DNA from: Sipunculus nudus
Taxonomy: Eukaryota; Annelida; Sipuncula; Golfingiida; Sipunculidae
NCBI GenBank assembly: GCA_026874595.1
Contig: CM049315.1
Span: forward strand, 38,146,164-38,210,163
Length of the DNA: 64,000 nucleotides
Reading direction: 5' to 3'
Shown here one piece after another: positions 37,860 through 48,708 of the stretch (its first letter is position 1; every line of letters starts with the position of its first letter). The notes beneath the pieces were generated by a model. That model did not search any database and had not been told where the DNA came from. It saw only the letters and a list, made by a program, of their open reading frames with translations. A program made the position numbers and the translations under genes.

Positions 37860-40440
37860 TAGACCATTGTTTACCTACTTCCGCTATGGTTTGGACTTCC
37901 AAACTCGGCACACGAATCCTCGGTGGGCTCTTCTAGGACAAGTTTGTTTTCTTATGCTGGATTATGCCATATTAAGCTGCATAATTAATATTTTCAATAT
38001 TTCCCTTTTAGGTGCCCCTATTTCTTTTGTGCTTCAAGGTCCTCCAAGCATGCCACGCTTTTTCAGGAGGCACCTTTAGGATTTTCTTTGATTTCGAGCT
38101 CATTGGCCTATAGAGACCATGGCAAGAGCGCATGTCCTGTCCAAAGAGCATTTATGTGCAAATACATGGTCACGCGCGTTCACTTTAATCCCTTTTGATC
38201 CCCATATCCATTATATCGCCTCCAAAGGAAGTTAACTCCCTCGAAAGGAAGAAAAGGATTTTAAATCCAAAGACCACACTACTCCGCTTTCAAAGCGAGG
38301 ACTTTTCAGTTTTGTTAACACTGGGGACTGAGACCGGTCACGTGGCAACTGTTTGACAAACTTTGTATGGTCGCAGGTATGTTGGTTTCTATACAATTGC
38401 AATAATATTTCCATGATATATTGTTTCATTCAATCACCAGTTCATGTGTTTTTTTAAAGTTTGTTCAAGAAGAAGCCCTGCGACTTAACTTACCATAGGG
38501 GGGGGGGGGGTCGGGGGTCACACATATTTTTTAAGATCCGCTGTCTGTAGGGAAGAACCCATATTAAAGTGAACATAATATGATAGGGATTCTATCGACA
38601 AACTATGTTTTGTAATCCCTAACAAACTATATTATGTAGTCCGAGCCTACAAACCTCCTCCAGAATCTCCTGACATATTTGTTAAGATCCGCTGTCTGTA
38701 GGGAAGAACCCATGAAACATGAAAACATATAACACTCATAAATATGATAGGGATTCTATTGAAAAAACTATGTTTTGTAATCCCTCACAAACTAGATTAT
38801 GTAGTCCGAGCCTACAAACCTCCGCAAGAATCTCCTTTAATATCAGTCATGTGTTCACGTGTATACGTTCATGTATGAACACGGATTTACCTTGCGGGTT
38901 AATGAACAAATACATACGAATGAGCGGCTTCCACACGGGATGCACAATGGAATGGTCTTTTGTCATGATGGTATATAAGAGAAATTATATTGTGATGATT
39001 CTAATTACCCCAAAACTTGAATGGGCTATTGATAACCCTAATCCTGTACATAACTTTTTGCTTTAATGTGCTTAGAGGCAAAGCAACGAACCACGAACTT
39101 AAGCTGTTTCTTTGCCATAGACAGATCTTTTTCAGGAGATTTTCGGGGATTTTCACTGGTCTGTTAAGACCGTGGCCAGCGAGCATTTCCTGCCCAAAAG
39201 GCTTTTCCGTGCAATACGCGGTCACGCGGGTCCACTATAATCCCCGTTGATCCCCGAAATCCATCTTAACGCATCTAAAGGAATTTTCTATCTCAAAGGA
39301 AGTAAAGGCATTTAATCCAAAGACCACAAGACTCCGCTTTCAGTGCGAGGGCTTTTCACTTTGTTCAACACTTGGCACTGAGTCCAGGGATGTGACCACC
39401 GTTTGACATTTTTTTTATGGGTTCCAGGTATGTTGATTTTTATACATTCAAAAATATCGTTCCATGATAACCATGGTAATGAAAGTTCGGCCAGATCAAG
39501 GGTTTTATGAATTTTTTTTAAAGCAGCCCCACAACTAAATTATCATTCAGGTTGGGGGGGGGGGGGGGGTTTCACACATGTTCACCTTGCGCGTTGCAAA
39601 AAAAAAAAAAAAGAAATACGAGTGGGTGGCTTCCACACGGGGACAAAGGAATGGTCCTTTGTTATAATGGTTTATAAGAAAATATATATTGTGGTGATTG
39701 GTATTACCTCAGAAATGAAATGGCCTATTGATATGTCTTTACCCTAACACTCTACAAATGTTCAGCAAAACATTTTTCGCCTGTCAAGCTTTTTCAGGAG
39801 GTCACCTTTAATTATATCGCCTATTAAGGAATTTTAATCTGTCATAAGGAATAAAGATTTAAAGTTCAAGCGCGGAACACATGTCCACATGATTCTTTTA
39901 ATAGAGAGCACTTTTCCGTTGAGTGGACACAAAGAGCTGAGACCCTTTACACGATCACAGTTTTATAGGTTTACAGGTATGTTGATTTTATAAATTCAGA
40001 AGTATCTTTCCATGATAAGCATGGTTTTAATAGTTCGGCCGATTAATGGGTTGTTTGAAAAAAAGTTTTTTTCAAATGTGTGTGTGTGTGTGTGGGGGGG
40101 GGGTACATACACTTCTAAGGGTCTTCAATCTCTTGGGGACTTAGAAACCCCCGACAGAATATACTAATCAGTCGTTCGTTCATACGTGCACGTTTCATGT
40201 AAAACGTTGTCATGGTTCAGAAACACGGGTTCACCAGGCGAGTGACAGAACTGCATACTCGGGGACAAAGGAATAGACCCTTATAATTATTCCTTTGTGG
40301 AATTGTGATGATGGCACTGAAAAAATATATATATTATGGTGATTCCAATTACCACCAAATATGTAATGGATTACGGACGCAGTTTTACTCCATCCCTCAC
40401 AAATTTTCTGCAAAATCTGTAATTACATTTTACGTTATTT
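37860..40440. repeat. Three to four degenerate tandem units of ~0.5-0.9 kb
   Basis: The order CTTTTTCAGGAG..., GGTCACGCG(C/G)GTTCACT or similar, CAAAGACCACA(C/A)(T/G)ACTCCGCTTTCA, then CAGGTATGTTG(G/A)TTT...TTCCATGATA, a G-run, and GGCTTCCACACGGG...GGAATGGTC recurs from about 38030, 39130 and 39785, with a last partial unit near 40180-40430. Within the first unit a ~150-base piece with AGATCCGCTGTCTGTAGGG is itself duplicated at about 38535 and 38690. Copies are diverged and I see no open frame shared between them. Confidence 0.6.
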
Positions 40441-41210
40441 TGCTGAAATACAATAAAACAAAACAAGGCTGAAGTGGTTTCTTTGCTAAATGCTTGCATC
40501 GAATTATATCAACCAGCTTTCTTTTTATCTGGGAGAGTTGTCAATTTTGCAGCAGCCCTGCTTATTCCATGACAATTTACAGTACCTGAAACTAAAATTT
40601 ATTACTGTTTGAACATATTTTTTCTAGGCCTATCTTTTTCACATTGGAATCTATACGTTTCGCGTACAAGAGACTTCAACGACATATGCATGTTTGTACA
40701 AATAATGCATGTGTCTGTTAACATGCCTTAGACTATACCCTTAACTTACTGCACTGAATAAACATCGTGTTTCACGATGTCGACTGGGCTTCAAATAATA
40801 CAAAGCATCTTTCATATAATTAAATTCACGGTAGAATGCTTCTTTATACTATCGTTAAATCTACGATATTACCCTAGCAATGAAGCTGTCGGATCTATGT
40901 TGTTTATCGAAAAAAAAACTTCTCATTTAAAAATTCGTACACCCTGTATATGCCTCACGTCTCTTTCCAAAATTTGTTTTTTTTTTTTTGGTGAGATTTC
41001 TCGAATAGAATAGATTTCTTTCTATGTTGATAAGTTGATATGTTGAGGGTGTTCCGGGAGAATTCTAGCAGAAGTAATCTTTATATTATATAAGTGAAAC
41101 ACATGACAAAAGTTCCTGCAAAAACCGTAGAATTAAAATATGCGTCTTTTAGTTCATATCAGCTCACTACAACTATATACATCAGTTAGAGCCGTGGATT
41201 TTCCACGGGT
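40441..41210. other. Intergenic, no feature recognised
   Basis: AT-rich sequence between the tandem units and remnant E. The open frame at 40777-41013 has no protein-like signature. Confidence 0.4.
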
Positions 41211-41966
41211 TCAGCTAGTAACTACAAATAGGGACACTACAAAAAGTCCAGCGGCCGTGCCGACTGCCGCCCAGAGCCAGGATTGGTTGAACAATCCTGC
41301 CGCTTGATCTTTCGTCGCGATGGTGACAACAGTAGTCATAGATATGACGTATCTGCCGGAGTAAGAGAGATTACTCAGTTTGTATTATCCATAGCTGACA
41401 CATTCATTTGGATGGTTGTCGTTCCAGTCTCATTGATATTTTCCTGGGTACATGTTGTGACAGATGGTATTTTCCCCGCGTATAGTTTTGTGTCCCTTTT
41501 GACACACTTTATGGCCTGGAAGGCTATTGTATATGGTCTTAATAATGAATACATGGACTAAATCTTGCTTTTATCATAACAAAATGGTATTTTTTTTACA
41601 AGAATACTGAAGTTAATATAATAAGAAACTGTAAGTGAAGATTCAATGTTAAATAAAAGAACCATTATCTCAAAATATATCTCTTCGAAGTTGCACGTAC
41701 AGTATCATGGATACTTATTTTCTAGTTATAGAGAGTAAGACCTGCCTGAAACACTTTGGGTTCTGGTTATTTACATCGTTGGCCTTCTATAGCAGTGAAC
41801 TGGGCCATGATCCCAGCGTCCATCCGTACGGCATTTTATTTCTTTCGTCCGCGCCTCAGACTTCGATCATAACCCTGCTAACAGGTGTAAAACTCATAAT
41901 CATTCAAGAAGAGGTTCCGAGTTTTTAGAGTGTTCTCTCCTTCGCCAGGATCCCCGCAATAAAGTT
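41211..41966 (-). pseudogene. Sushi-domain receptor-like remnant, paralogue E
   Basis: Two minus-strand exon remnants of the family of genes A-D. The sushi exon (41966-41788) starts LYCGDPGEGENTLKT, then runs through NDYEFYTC into an in-frame TAG. After a frameshift it continues EIKCRTDGRWDHGPVHCY. Where the others have G|gt the sequence reads AGAAGG, so the donor is gone. About 340 bases further on, a stalk and membrane exon (about 41450-41211) has TTTIQMNVSAMDNTN, two stops or frame breaks, and a hydrophobic SWLWAAVGTAAGLFVVSLF ending in TGA. No signal-peptide or six-cysteine exons were found between 42 and 48 kb on this strand. This is a dead copy that keeps only its 3' end. Confidence 0.78.
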
Positions 41967-41969
41967 CTT

Positions 41970-43429
41970 TGGAATTAAAAAAATAAGATAAAGCTTGTAT
42001 GTTGTGCATGATCTACGTTTGAATATGACAGGGACTATAAGAAATATTGTATATTAAATACAGATCCAAACTACCTCGGAAAAAGGGAATTTCACAGGGA
42101 AGAGAAATGATTCTTACCTAAACAAAGATTGTATCTGCTGATTTTATCTGCTGTGTGAATTTCTTTATTTATATGTAAATTTTTCCTTGCATTTTCTTTA
42201 ATCAAAACTGAAACATAATGTGTACTTTATTTCTTTTAATTAACCACCTCCTGACAGAAAATGCCGGAAATCTGACCAGCTTTGGCATGCTTGAATGTTG
42301 AGCAGCTTAAGCTTGATATAAAATACATACCAGACCAGTTGATTTTAATTTTCAAAATCTATCTAATTAAAACTACCAAAATCTCGATCTTCTTTGAGCC
42401 CTTTGCACCCCCCCCCCGCACAATCAGTTTTATTGCATTTGATTAGAAAGATCATAGGCTGTATTTTTTGTGTCATGTTTTTACACAGTTTTGTATATTT
42501 CTGTGAATATAAATCCATTAGTGTGTGTGTGAGAGAGAGAGAGAGAAATATTTTATTCGACATTAAAGTAAAGCATCCATACAAAATATATTCAGTATAT
42601 GAATATTTTTTATTTTTACTATGTCTGAAGACTGTTGTTAAGGATTTTAATCCGCTGACACAACAGCCCCCTTTGCATGAAACATGGAGGGACAGAAATT
42701 GTACATAAATATGGAGGTTAAATGATTAAACAATCTTATTATTTGAGACTATATGATTTAATGAGGAAATTTGTAAAACAATTGGGAAGATTTACAACTT
42801 GAAGTACTGAAAATATAGTTTGTTATTGATTAAACAATTTTTTTTATGGCTTAGACTAATTTTTGTTACAGGTGTAGCAGTTAATCTGAAGGCATTTGTC
42901 CTAATAATAATTTATAAAATGTTGTTTGATGTAGCAAATCAAACCTTGAAGACTATGAGTGAAGATTTTGTCAACAATGATTTAGTCGGTTTCATTGATG
43001 ACTTTTGGAGTAATGTTTCTCAGACAGCTGGTCTGCTATCTTAGGTCTGGTTTTATTTGTAACGAGGGTATCTGTATGTCTTGTGTCATTTTCGTGTGTC
43101 ATGGTCCTTGTTGAAAAATTAAATGTTTGTAAATATTATGGTAGTGCTTCATGGCAGTAATTATAGTAAAATTTTAATATATTTAGTCTGAAGATGTCAT
43201 TAATTTTAGGGATTTTTTTTTATTTAAAAATTGGTTCAGTGTAGGCATAGTATTTGCTATTTGTGATAATTCTTATGGCTTTTTTTTGGAGTTAGTCAAT
43301 CTCCTGTGTGAACAGAATTTGTCCTCAGGCTTTAACAATTTATTTTACGTCTGATGTGAAACGTGGGAGTTTCAAGTGGCCTATGACCGGCTGCGTAAAA
43401 AAAAAAAAAAAAATAGAGATAAAATGATA
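41970..43429. other. Region upstream of remnant E, no exon recognised
   Basis: I searched this stretch by eye on the minus strand for the family's cysteine-rich exons and found none. AT-rich, with a C-run near 42409 and GAGAGA near 42531. Short open frames are not supported. Confidence 0.45.
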
Positions 43430-43431
43430 TA

Positions 43432-44380
43432 CAGTGAAACCCCTCTGGGGCGGACAGTCACGAGACTGGACAATTTGTCCGTTGTAGCACTGGGTCTGTA
43501 AAGTTTCTCAATTACTCACTCTTTCCATGACAATAAAAGAATCGCTTATGACATAAATTAATTTCTGACATCTCGTTCAAATTTCGTGAAAACGTTTTGG
43601 GAGCGTATGCAAATATGATAAATCAATGCATGATATCATATACGCCTTATAATTGGTAGTTGGGACTGTTTTCTGTGATGCAAATGTTACAGGATCAGGG
43701 ATTGGTTGATATCGCTGAGCCCTCGTCCAGGTGTGTAACAGATACGTCATTATCCTTGCTTCTGGGCCTATGATAGAATAATGTGGCCCAAATTCAGAAT
43801 TAATACGTTGTTTTACTAAAAGCTCGGCACAATAGAAACTTCGTTTATTCCGTCATTTTCTGGGGGGACTGCTATTGATAAAATGATACATAAATGAATG
43901 TTCCAGCTGAAAAATAAGGTAACTTGAGTAAAACTAGCTCCGCACTTACAGTCATGGCAGTATGCCTAAATCATGAGAACATTTAAGTGATATAAGGGGT
44001 ACAGAAGCAGACAATATTTGCAATTTCAAATTAAATCTGCCTACTTCGATCGGGGCTGCCGCTTGAGTGTCCGTTAGCCTGGGTGATTTTTGCCATCGGG
44101 CGGACAAAAAAAGTGTCCGTTGTCCTGAATAGCGGGGTTGTCCGTGCTGCGCTGCAGAAAATGTTGAGTACATGCAAATACGCTGGGGTGTCCACACCAA
44201 ACGCCGCGCTGCGCCGTGCTGTGCAGCCCGGCAAACAAAGCTGAAACTTTCTCCGCTTTGCAGCGCCGCAAAAATGCTCAGCCGTTTATTTGCAGCGCTT
44301 TGCAGCGCAGCGCAACTTTCGGTGTGGCCGCGCCTTAATGAGATTCTTAAAGTGTCCGCCTGCAGCCCGGGATTTCACTG
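43432..44380. mobile_element. Non-autonomous Tigger/pogo-type element
   Basis: TA (43430-43431) is followed by CAGTGAAACCCC...GGCGGACA. The right end TGTCCGCC...GGGATTTCACTG is its inverted counterpart and is followed by TA (44381-44382). The 949-base interior repeats TGTCCGTT-type motifs, as Tigger relatives often do, but no transposase is visible. It contains a second, GC-rich insertion. Confidence 0.7.
44186..44336. mobile_element. GC-rich MITE nested in the Tigger-type element
   Basis: GGTGTCCACACCAAACGC at the left and CTTTCGGTGTGGCCGCGCC at the right form imperfect inverted ends. Between them GCGCTGCG, TTTGCAGCGC and TGCAGCGCAGCGC repeat. Base composition is far from the AT-rich surroundings. 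Confidence 0.5.
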
Positions 44381-44389
44381 TATCATAAA

Positions 44390-45828
44390 GCGAATAAGTG
44401 ATACACACACACACACACACATATAGGATATAGACGTGAGTGGACCGTGTCTCTAGTAGCAATATGTGATGTGAATATCGATTTCATTAATAAAGAGGAT
44501 AGTCAGTTTCATTTTCCTATTATCGCTTACATGCATCTGCTTGACATAGAAGTACTGACGTGCATGCGTATAAACATTTCTTATCAGGTCTTAAAGCCAA
44601 AGCAACAAATATACAGTGCATTTAGCTTTATAAATCGTCAAAGTTATATTTAAAAGTTATTCGTTAGCAATTAATGTTTTACATCGATAAGACCGATACA
44701 ACATGCAAGGCATTTCGGTTATCGTATCGACATCGTGTATCGATTCGTATCGATATATCGATATATTGATACAGCCCTAGTGAATAATACCTCCTGGATT
44801 AGATCCTTTGTCATCCCACATATATTCTTGGATGAGTATGTGTCCTGTTAGTCGGGACACAATTTATGCGCAGTTTTCCGTCACGGGTTTAAACGCTACA
44901 CAAGAGAGGAATTAGTGTGAACGCTAGAGATACCATCAGACTGTTCTGAACCGCTGTTTAATACCTTACTTAAAAAAATCAAAGAAATATACAGTATATA
45001 CATTCATCCGTGATTTAAATGACATATAGCATGTGCATGAAAATATATATGCTCATATTTAAGCTACAGGAAATTAAGTTTCATTTTATATAATCGTGAA
45101 CCGATCAGTCCGCTGCTCTCGAAATAAACTTCATATATGTAATCACGTTTTTACAAACCATAAAATTCCGGTTTGTTGGTTTCAGAGGTTGTACTTTAAA
45201 CCTAAACGTCTTTAATTGGGTAATTACGTTTCATTTCATATGTCAGGGTTGTTTTCGGATTCTGACATTTTTTACAGGGTTACTGAAAAATTTTCTTGGA
45301 AAATTGCTACCATCCTCAACTTATTTTGATTTTCATCTTTCGAGAAGATAAAATAATACAATTTTGATAAGGTTTATATAGTGGTTTTGTTTTACCTGTT
45401 GAGCAAAAAGAAAAATTATGTTATTTTCAAGCTTTTCCCTAATCATATGACATATTTATCGCAACATACAAAAAGGTAATAAAAAAAAAAAAAGAAAAAC
45501 CGCCCGCCCGCACTGATTTCTGAAAAAGATTGCCAGAGAACCATACTTTTTTCGGCCCTGCTGAAAGAATATAACAACTGATGATCGCATATTAATCTAT
45601 TATCTTATGTATAATATATATATATATAATTCCATGAAATGTGCTAATTCAAGTCAGTATTCGCGTAAATACTTTATAAATCAAGGTGTCATGGGAATAG
45701 TATGGTAACAACGGCAGACAGGTCGATTTTAAAACGGGCGATAAAACATACCATATGTTTACAATCACGCTGGAAGATCGTTACGTTTTAATACTGTTCG
45801 TGACTTAATTTTCTAGATTATATGAAAT

Positions 45829-45830
<2 letters not shown>
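44390..45830. other. Noncoding between two mobile elements
   Basis: CGATAAGACCGATAC, ATCGTATCGACATCG and ATCGATATATCGATATATTG form a run of GATC-like direct repeats at about 44685-44775. CCGCCCGCCCGCACTGATTTC near 45500 is another copy of the dispersed motif at 35240. No gene recognised. Confidence 0.4.
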
Positions 45831-45833
<3 letters not shown>

Positions 45834-45883
<50 letters not shown>

Positions 45884-45885
45884 GG

Positions 45886-45918
<33 letters not shown>
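45834..45918. repeat. TA and GATA microsatellites
   Basis: A (TA)n tract to about 45877 is followed by eight GATA units at about 45886-45917. They lie about 60 bases left of the inverted LTR. Confidence 0.9.
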
Positions 45919-45976
45919 GGAAAGGGTATACACAGAAAAGTAGTTCACTGCCAGTGGGATCAATAAACATATATAT

Positions 45977-46767
45977 TGTTACGACACTTATATCAACAGA
46001 TCACGTAGTCATGACCAACATAAATATGGCTATGGAGATAAAACAAAATCAGATTCTGTAAAACTAGGCAGCGTGAAATGTCTAGGGGAATGAATAAAGA
46101 AGTCAGTGGTTTTTTTGTTAACAAATGATTATAATTTATTCTTAAAACAACCCTTACATTACAAGACACTAAATCAATACAATTTTACAGTAAAACAACA
46201 GTATAACAGCAAATCTATACAATCACACAGTAAAAAGTGCACAGTACCTGGGTACCACCACTGTCACAGCGACAAGTCCTTTAAAATGTATAAGCCGGAT
46301 GAACATATCACACAAATCTTTTCAGAGAATAACAGTCCAATGTAATTTACAAAATCAATCTACTGTAATCCAAAAGTGAAATCCTTGCAGTGATCCGAAA
46401 GGCTAACTGAAGACTTTATAAATACGTCATAAATTCCCAAGAAGAACTATAACTGCTGCATGTATCGGAAAAGGTCCACTCTTCTGTGTCCACTGGAATA
46501 TTCTCTCCCCTCTTCTCTCGGCTCTAAAACACAGCCCCTATTTATAACCTTTCATCCGAAAACTCTAGAAAATTCCCTTTCACGAACCATTTAAAAGAAC
46601 AGTACACGTGCACAGACGTGAACATTCGAGATAGGCCCAGCAGCGAGCTGTCACACTCCGCGAGAGTTCAACCAGTACGGATTAAATCGAGCCCGCAACA
46701 CCAGGCCAGGCGAGAAAGCCCAAGGCTAGCATGACCGCTGTGTACAATAAAAGAGACATCTGTAACA
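45977..46767 (-). mobile_element. Solo LTR, minus orientation
   Basis: The element starts TGTTAC and ends GTAACA in both orientations and is flanked by ATAT at 45973-45976 and 46768-46771, a 4-bp target duplication. Its reverse complement aligns with 48945-49719 from end to end and with 1-206. On the minus strand it has a TATA box (TATAAATA, 46556-46549) followed by GGGGC. AATAAA (about 46139-46134) lies before the conserved CATTCCCCTAGACATTTC block. No internal coding region, so it arose by LTR-LTR recombination. Confidence 0.85.
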
Positions 46768-46769
46768 AT

Positions 46770-48675
46770 ATATTCCGGTAATTGTTTTTGATTGATTATA
46801 TGAATATGCAATCAAATATACTTAACATTTGTGTATGATGGCAAATGGGTAAAAAGATGGCTCTTACTTTATAGTTTAAAATAATTCACATCCGTTTTCC
46901 CTTCGTCTCGCTTACAATTAATGAGACCAAGAATGTACATTATCTGTGCCCTGGCGTGTAAACAAGTTGTTTATAATTCATGTAAATGTTTCCCTTTTAC
47001 AACTGAGTTAATGCCATACAGTATTTAAACAGCAAGTAAGGTTGCAAGTACCAGACTCGAACAATATGATGTAACCTGAATTGAGTATTTACAAAACATG
47101 AGAACCTCTGTAGCTTTTAGAAATTCCATTCCACTCAGACCTCGCATCAAACGACTTTCTCCGAAGCTAATAATTCTCATAATTCCATACAGAACTTATA
47201 TCAAATGACGTTACCCGAAGCTCATAATTATTTTAATTTTGCTAAAGAAGAGTTAATATGATATACCTGCAGGTGGAGCTTTAAATCGTTTTAGTTAATA
47301 TTTATCTATTGCATATGATCTTTATAATAAATCCAATTATGACGAGTGAAAAAAATGATGCGTGGTAATATTTAAGTACACATTTGAATATTTAAATACA
47401 CGCTGTCTTCTCTGAATGTCAGTTATACCTAAATTCAGATCATCAAAATACGTTTGAAAAACTAAAATAGGAAGGCACACTGAACCATTCAACTATGAAT
47501 CTTCAGATAAATGCGGTTACAGTCCACCTATTTTTGTGAAGGCATGAAATCAACCGGTCGTTACGCGAGTTGTTACGCGTGGACTGAATGTTTTGAACCC
47601 CTTCTTGCTTAGAGCTGGAGCTGTATTTAGTTTCATATGATCTATACCTGTTTGATGACCTATCTGGTAATTTCTTAATAAAGATTGACCAATTACAATG
47701 TTTTCATTAGTTAAGAACAAACGTTTAGTGTATGAGGGGTTCACAAAGATACACACACATATATGTTAATTTATTGCGCTCCATGCACCATGCCCAATCA
47801 TAAAAGAGAGCCTCACGGGACATAGCGAGCTTGTCATACCATAGTGGGAAGGAATGATAAAACAATTTTATACCTATGTTTTCTACCTATTACACTTAAT
47901 GTTAATCAGTGTACTTGAAAATGTACCGTTAATAATCTTGTTTTAGTCAAACACGCCTTATTAGTCAGATCATTTAAACCCGTGAGTAGTCGCTGAAAGA
48001 TTGGCCTTTGTAAGTCTTTTTTACCGTATGTTTTATTACAGGACTCAAGGTAACATTTTCAGTTTTCCAGGTAACTTTTAAATTACCTACGCATACATAT
48101 ATATTACTGAAAATGTTATAAAAAGAAATTTGATACTGCCTATATCACTCTTATTTGGTAGAGATAAACAGGACATTTTTATACGGGAAGGGGGGGGGGG
48201 GGTTGTTGCGTATGGACTATTCTGCTCAATTTTTAATCAGGTAAATGATGTATTTACGTCTCATTTTTTATTGCAACCTCAGCAAAGAGTTTATTTAAAC
48301 GGGTATAAGATGGTTAGTTGTACAAAAATGTTAGTCAGGGTCGTATATCATAAGAAATCAGAAGTGTTATATCCTATGATGAGAATGGTCATACATAAGA
48401 AATTGTACATACAAATTTCTTGAAAATTTAAAGATGAAGAGTTATTCCTCAGGTATATGAAGTCGCTTTCATTACTTTCATAATTCTTAAACATTTATGA
48501 GTTTCATGATTAATGCTAACATCACTGAGGAGATATAAACACGTCTTTACGCAGCCAATTTCTTCAGGCAGTGATTGAATATTTTTTTTCAAGGTGTGAA
48601 GGTCCAAAGGCATTTAAGGAACATGTTTACTATGTTTGTTCGTAGCAAAGGAAAGGAGTGACAGGTTCGACATAC
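46770..48675. other. Upstream of gene B, no gene recognised
   Basis: AT-rich, with a G-run near 48189. The open frame at 48130-48423 reads through this run and has no domain. Confidence 0.4.
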
Positions 48676-48680
48676 CCTTC

Positions 48681-48688
48681 TATATAAG
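48681..48688 (+). promoter_or_regulatory. TATA-like box of gene B
   Basis: TATATAAG lies 28 bases before the ATG of gene B. Genes C and D have similar boxes 23 and 43 bases before their ATGs, so a very short 5' UTR may be a family trait. The distance in B is tight for a normal start site. Confidence 0.4.
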
Positions 48689-48708
48689 CATCTACCCAGC
48701 AGCTTACA

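Noticed and set aside
41283-41561. 92-codon plus-strand frame with hydrophobic stretches
   Set aside because: It is antisense to the membrane exon remnant of paralogue E, which explains its composition.
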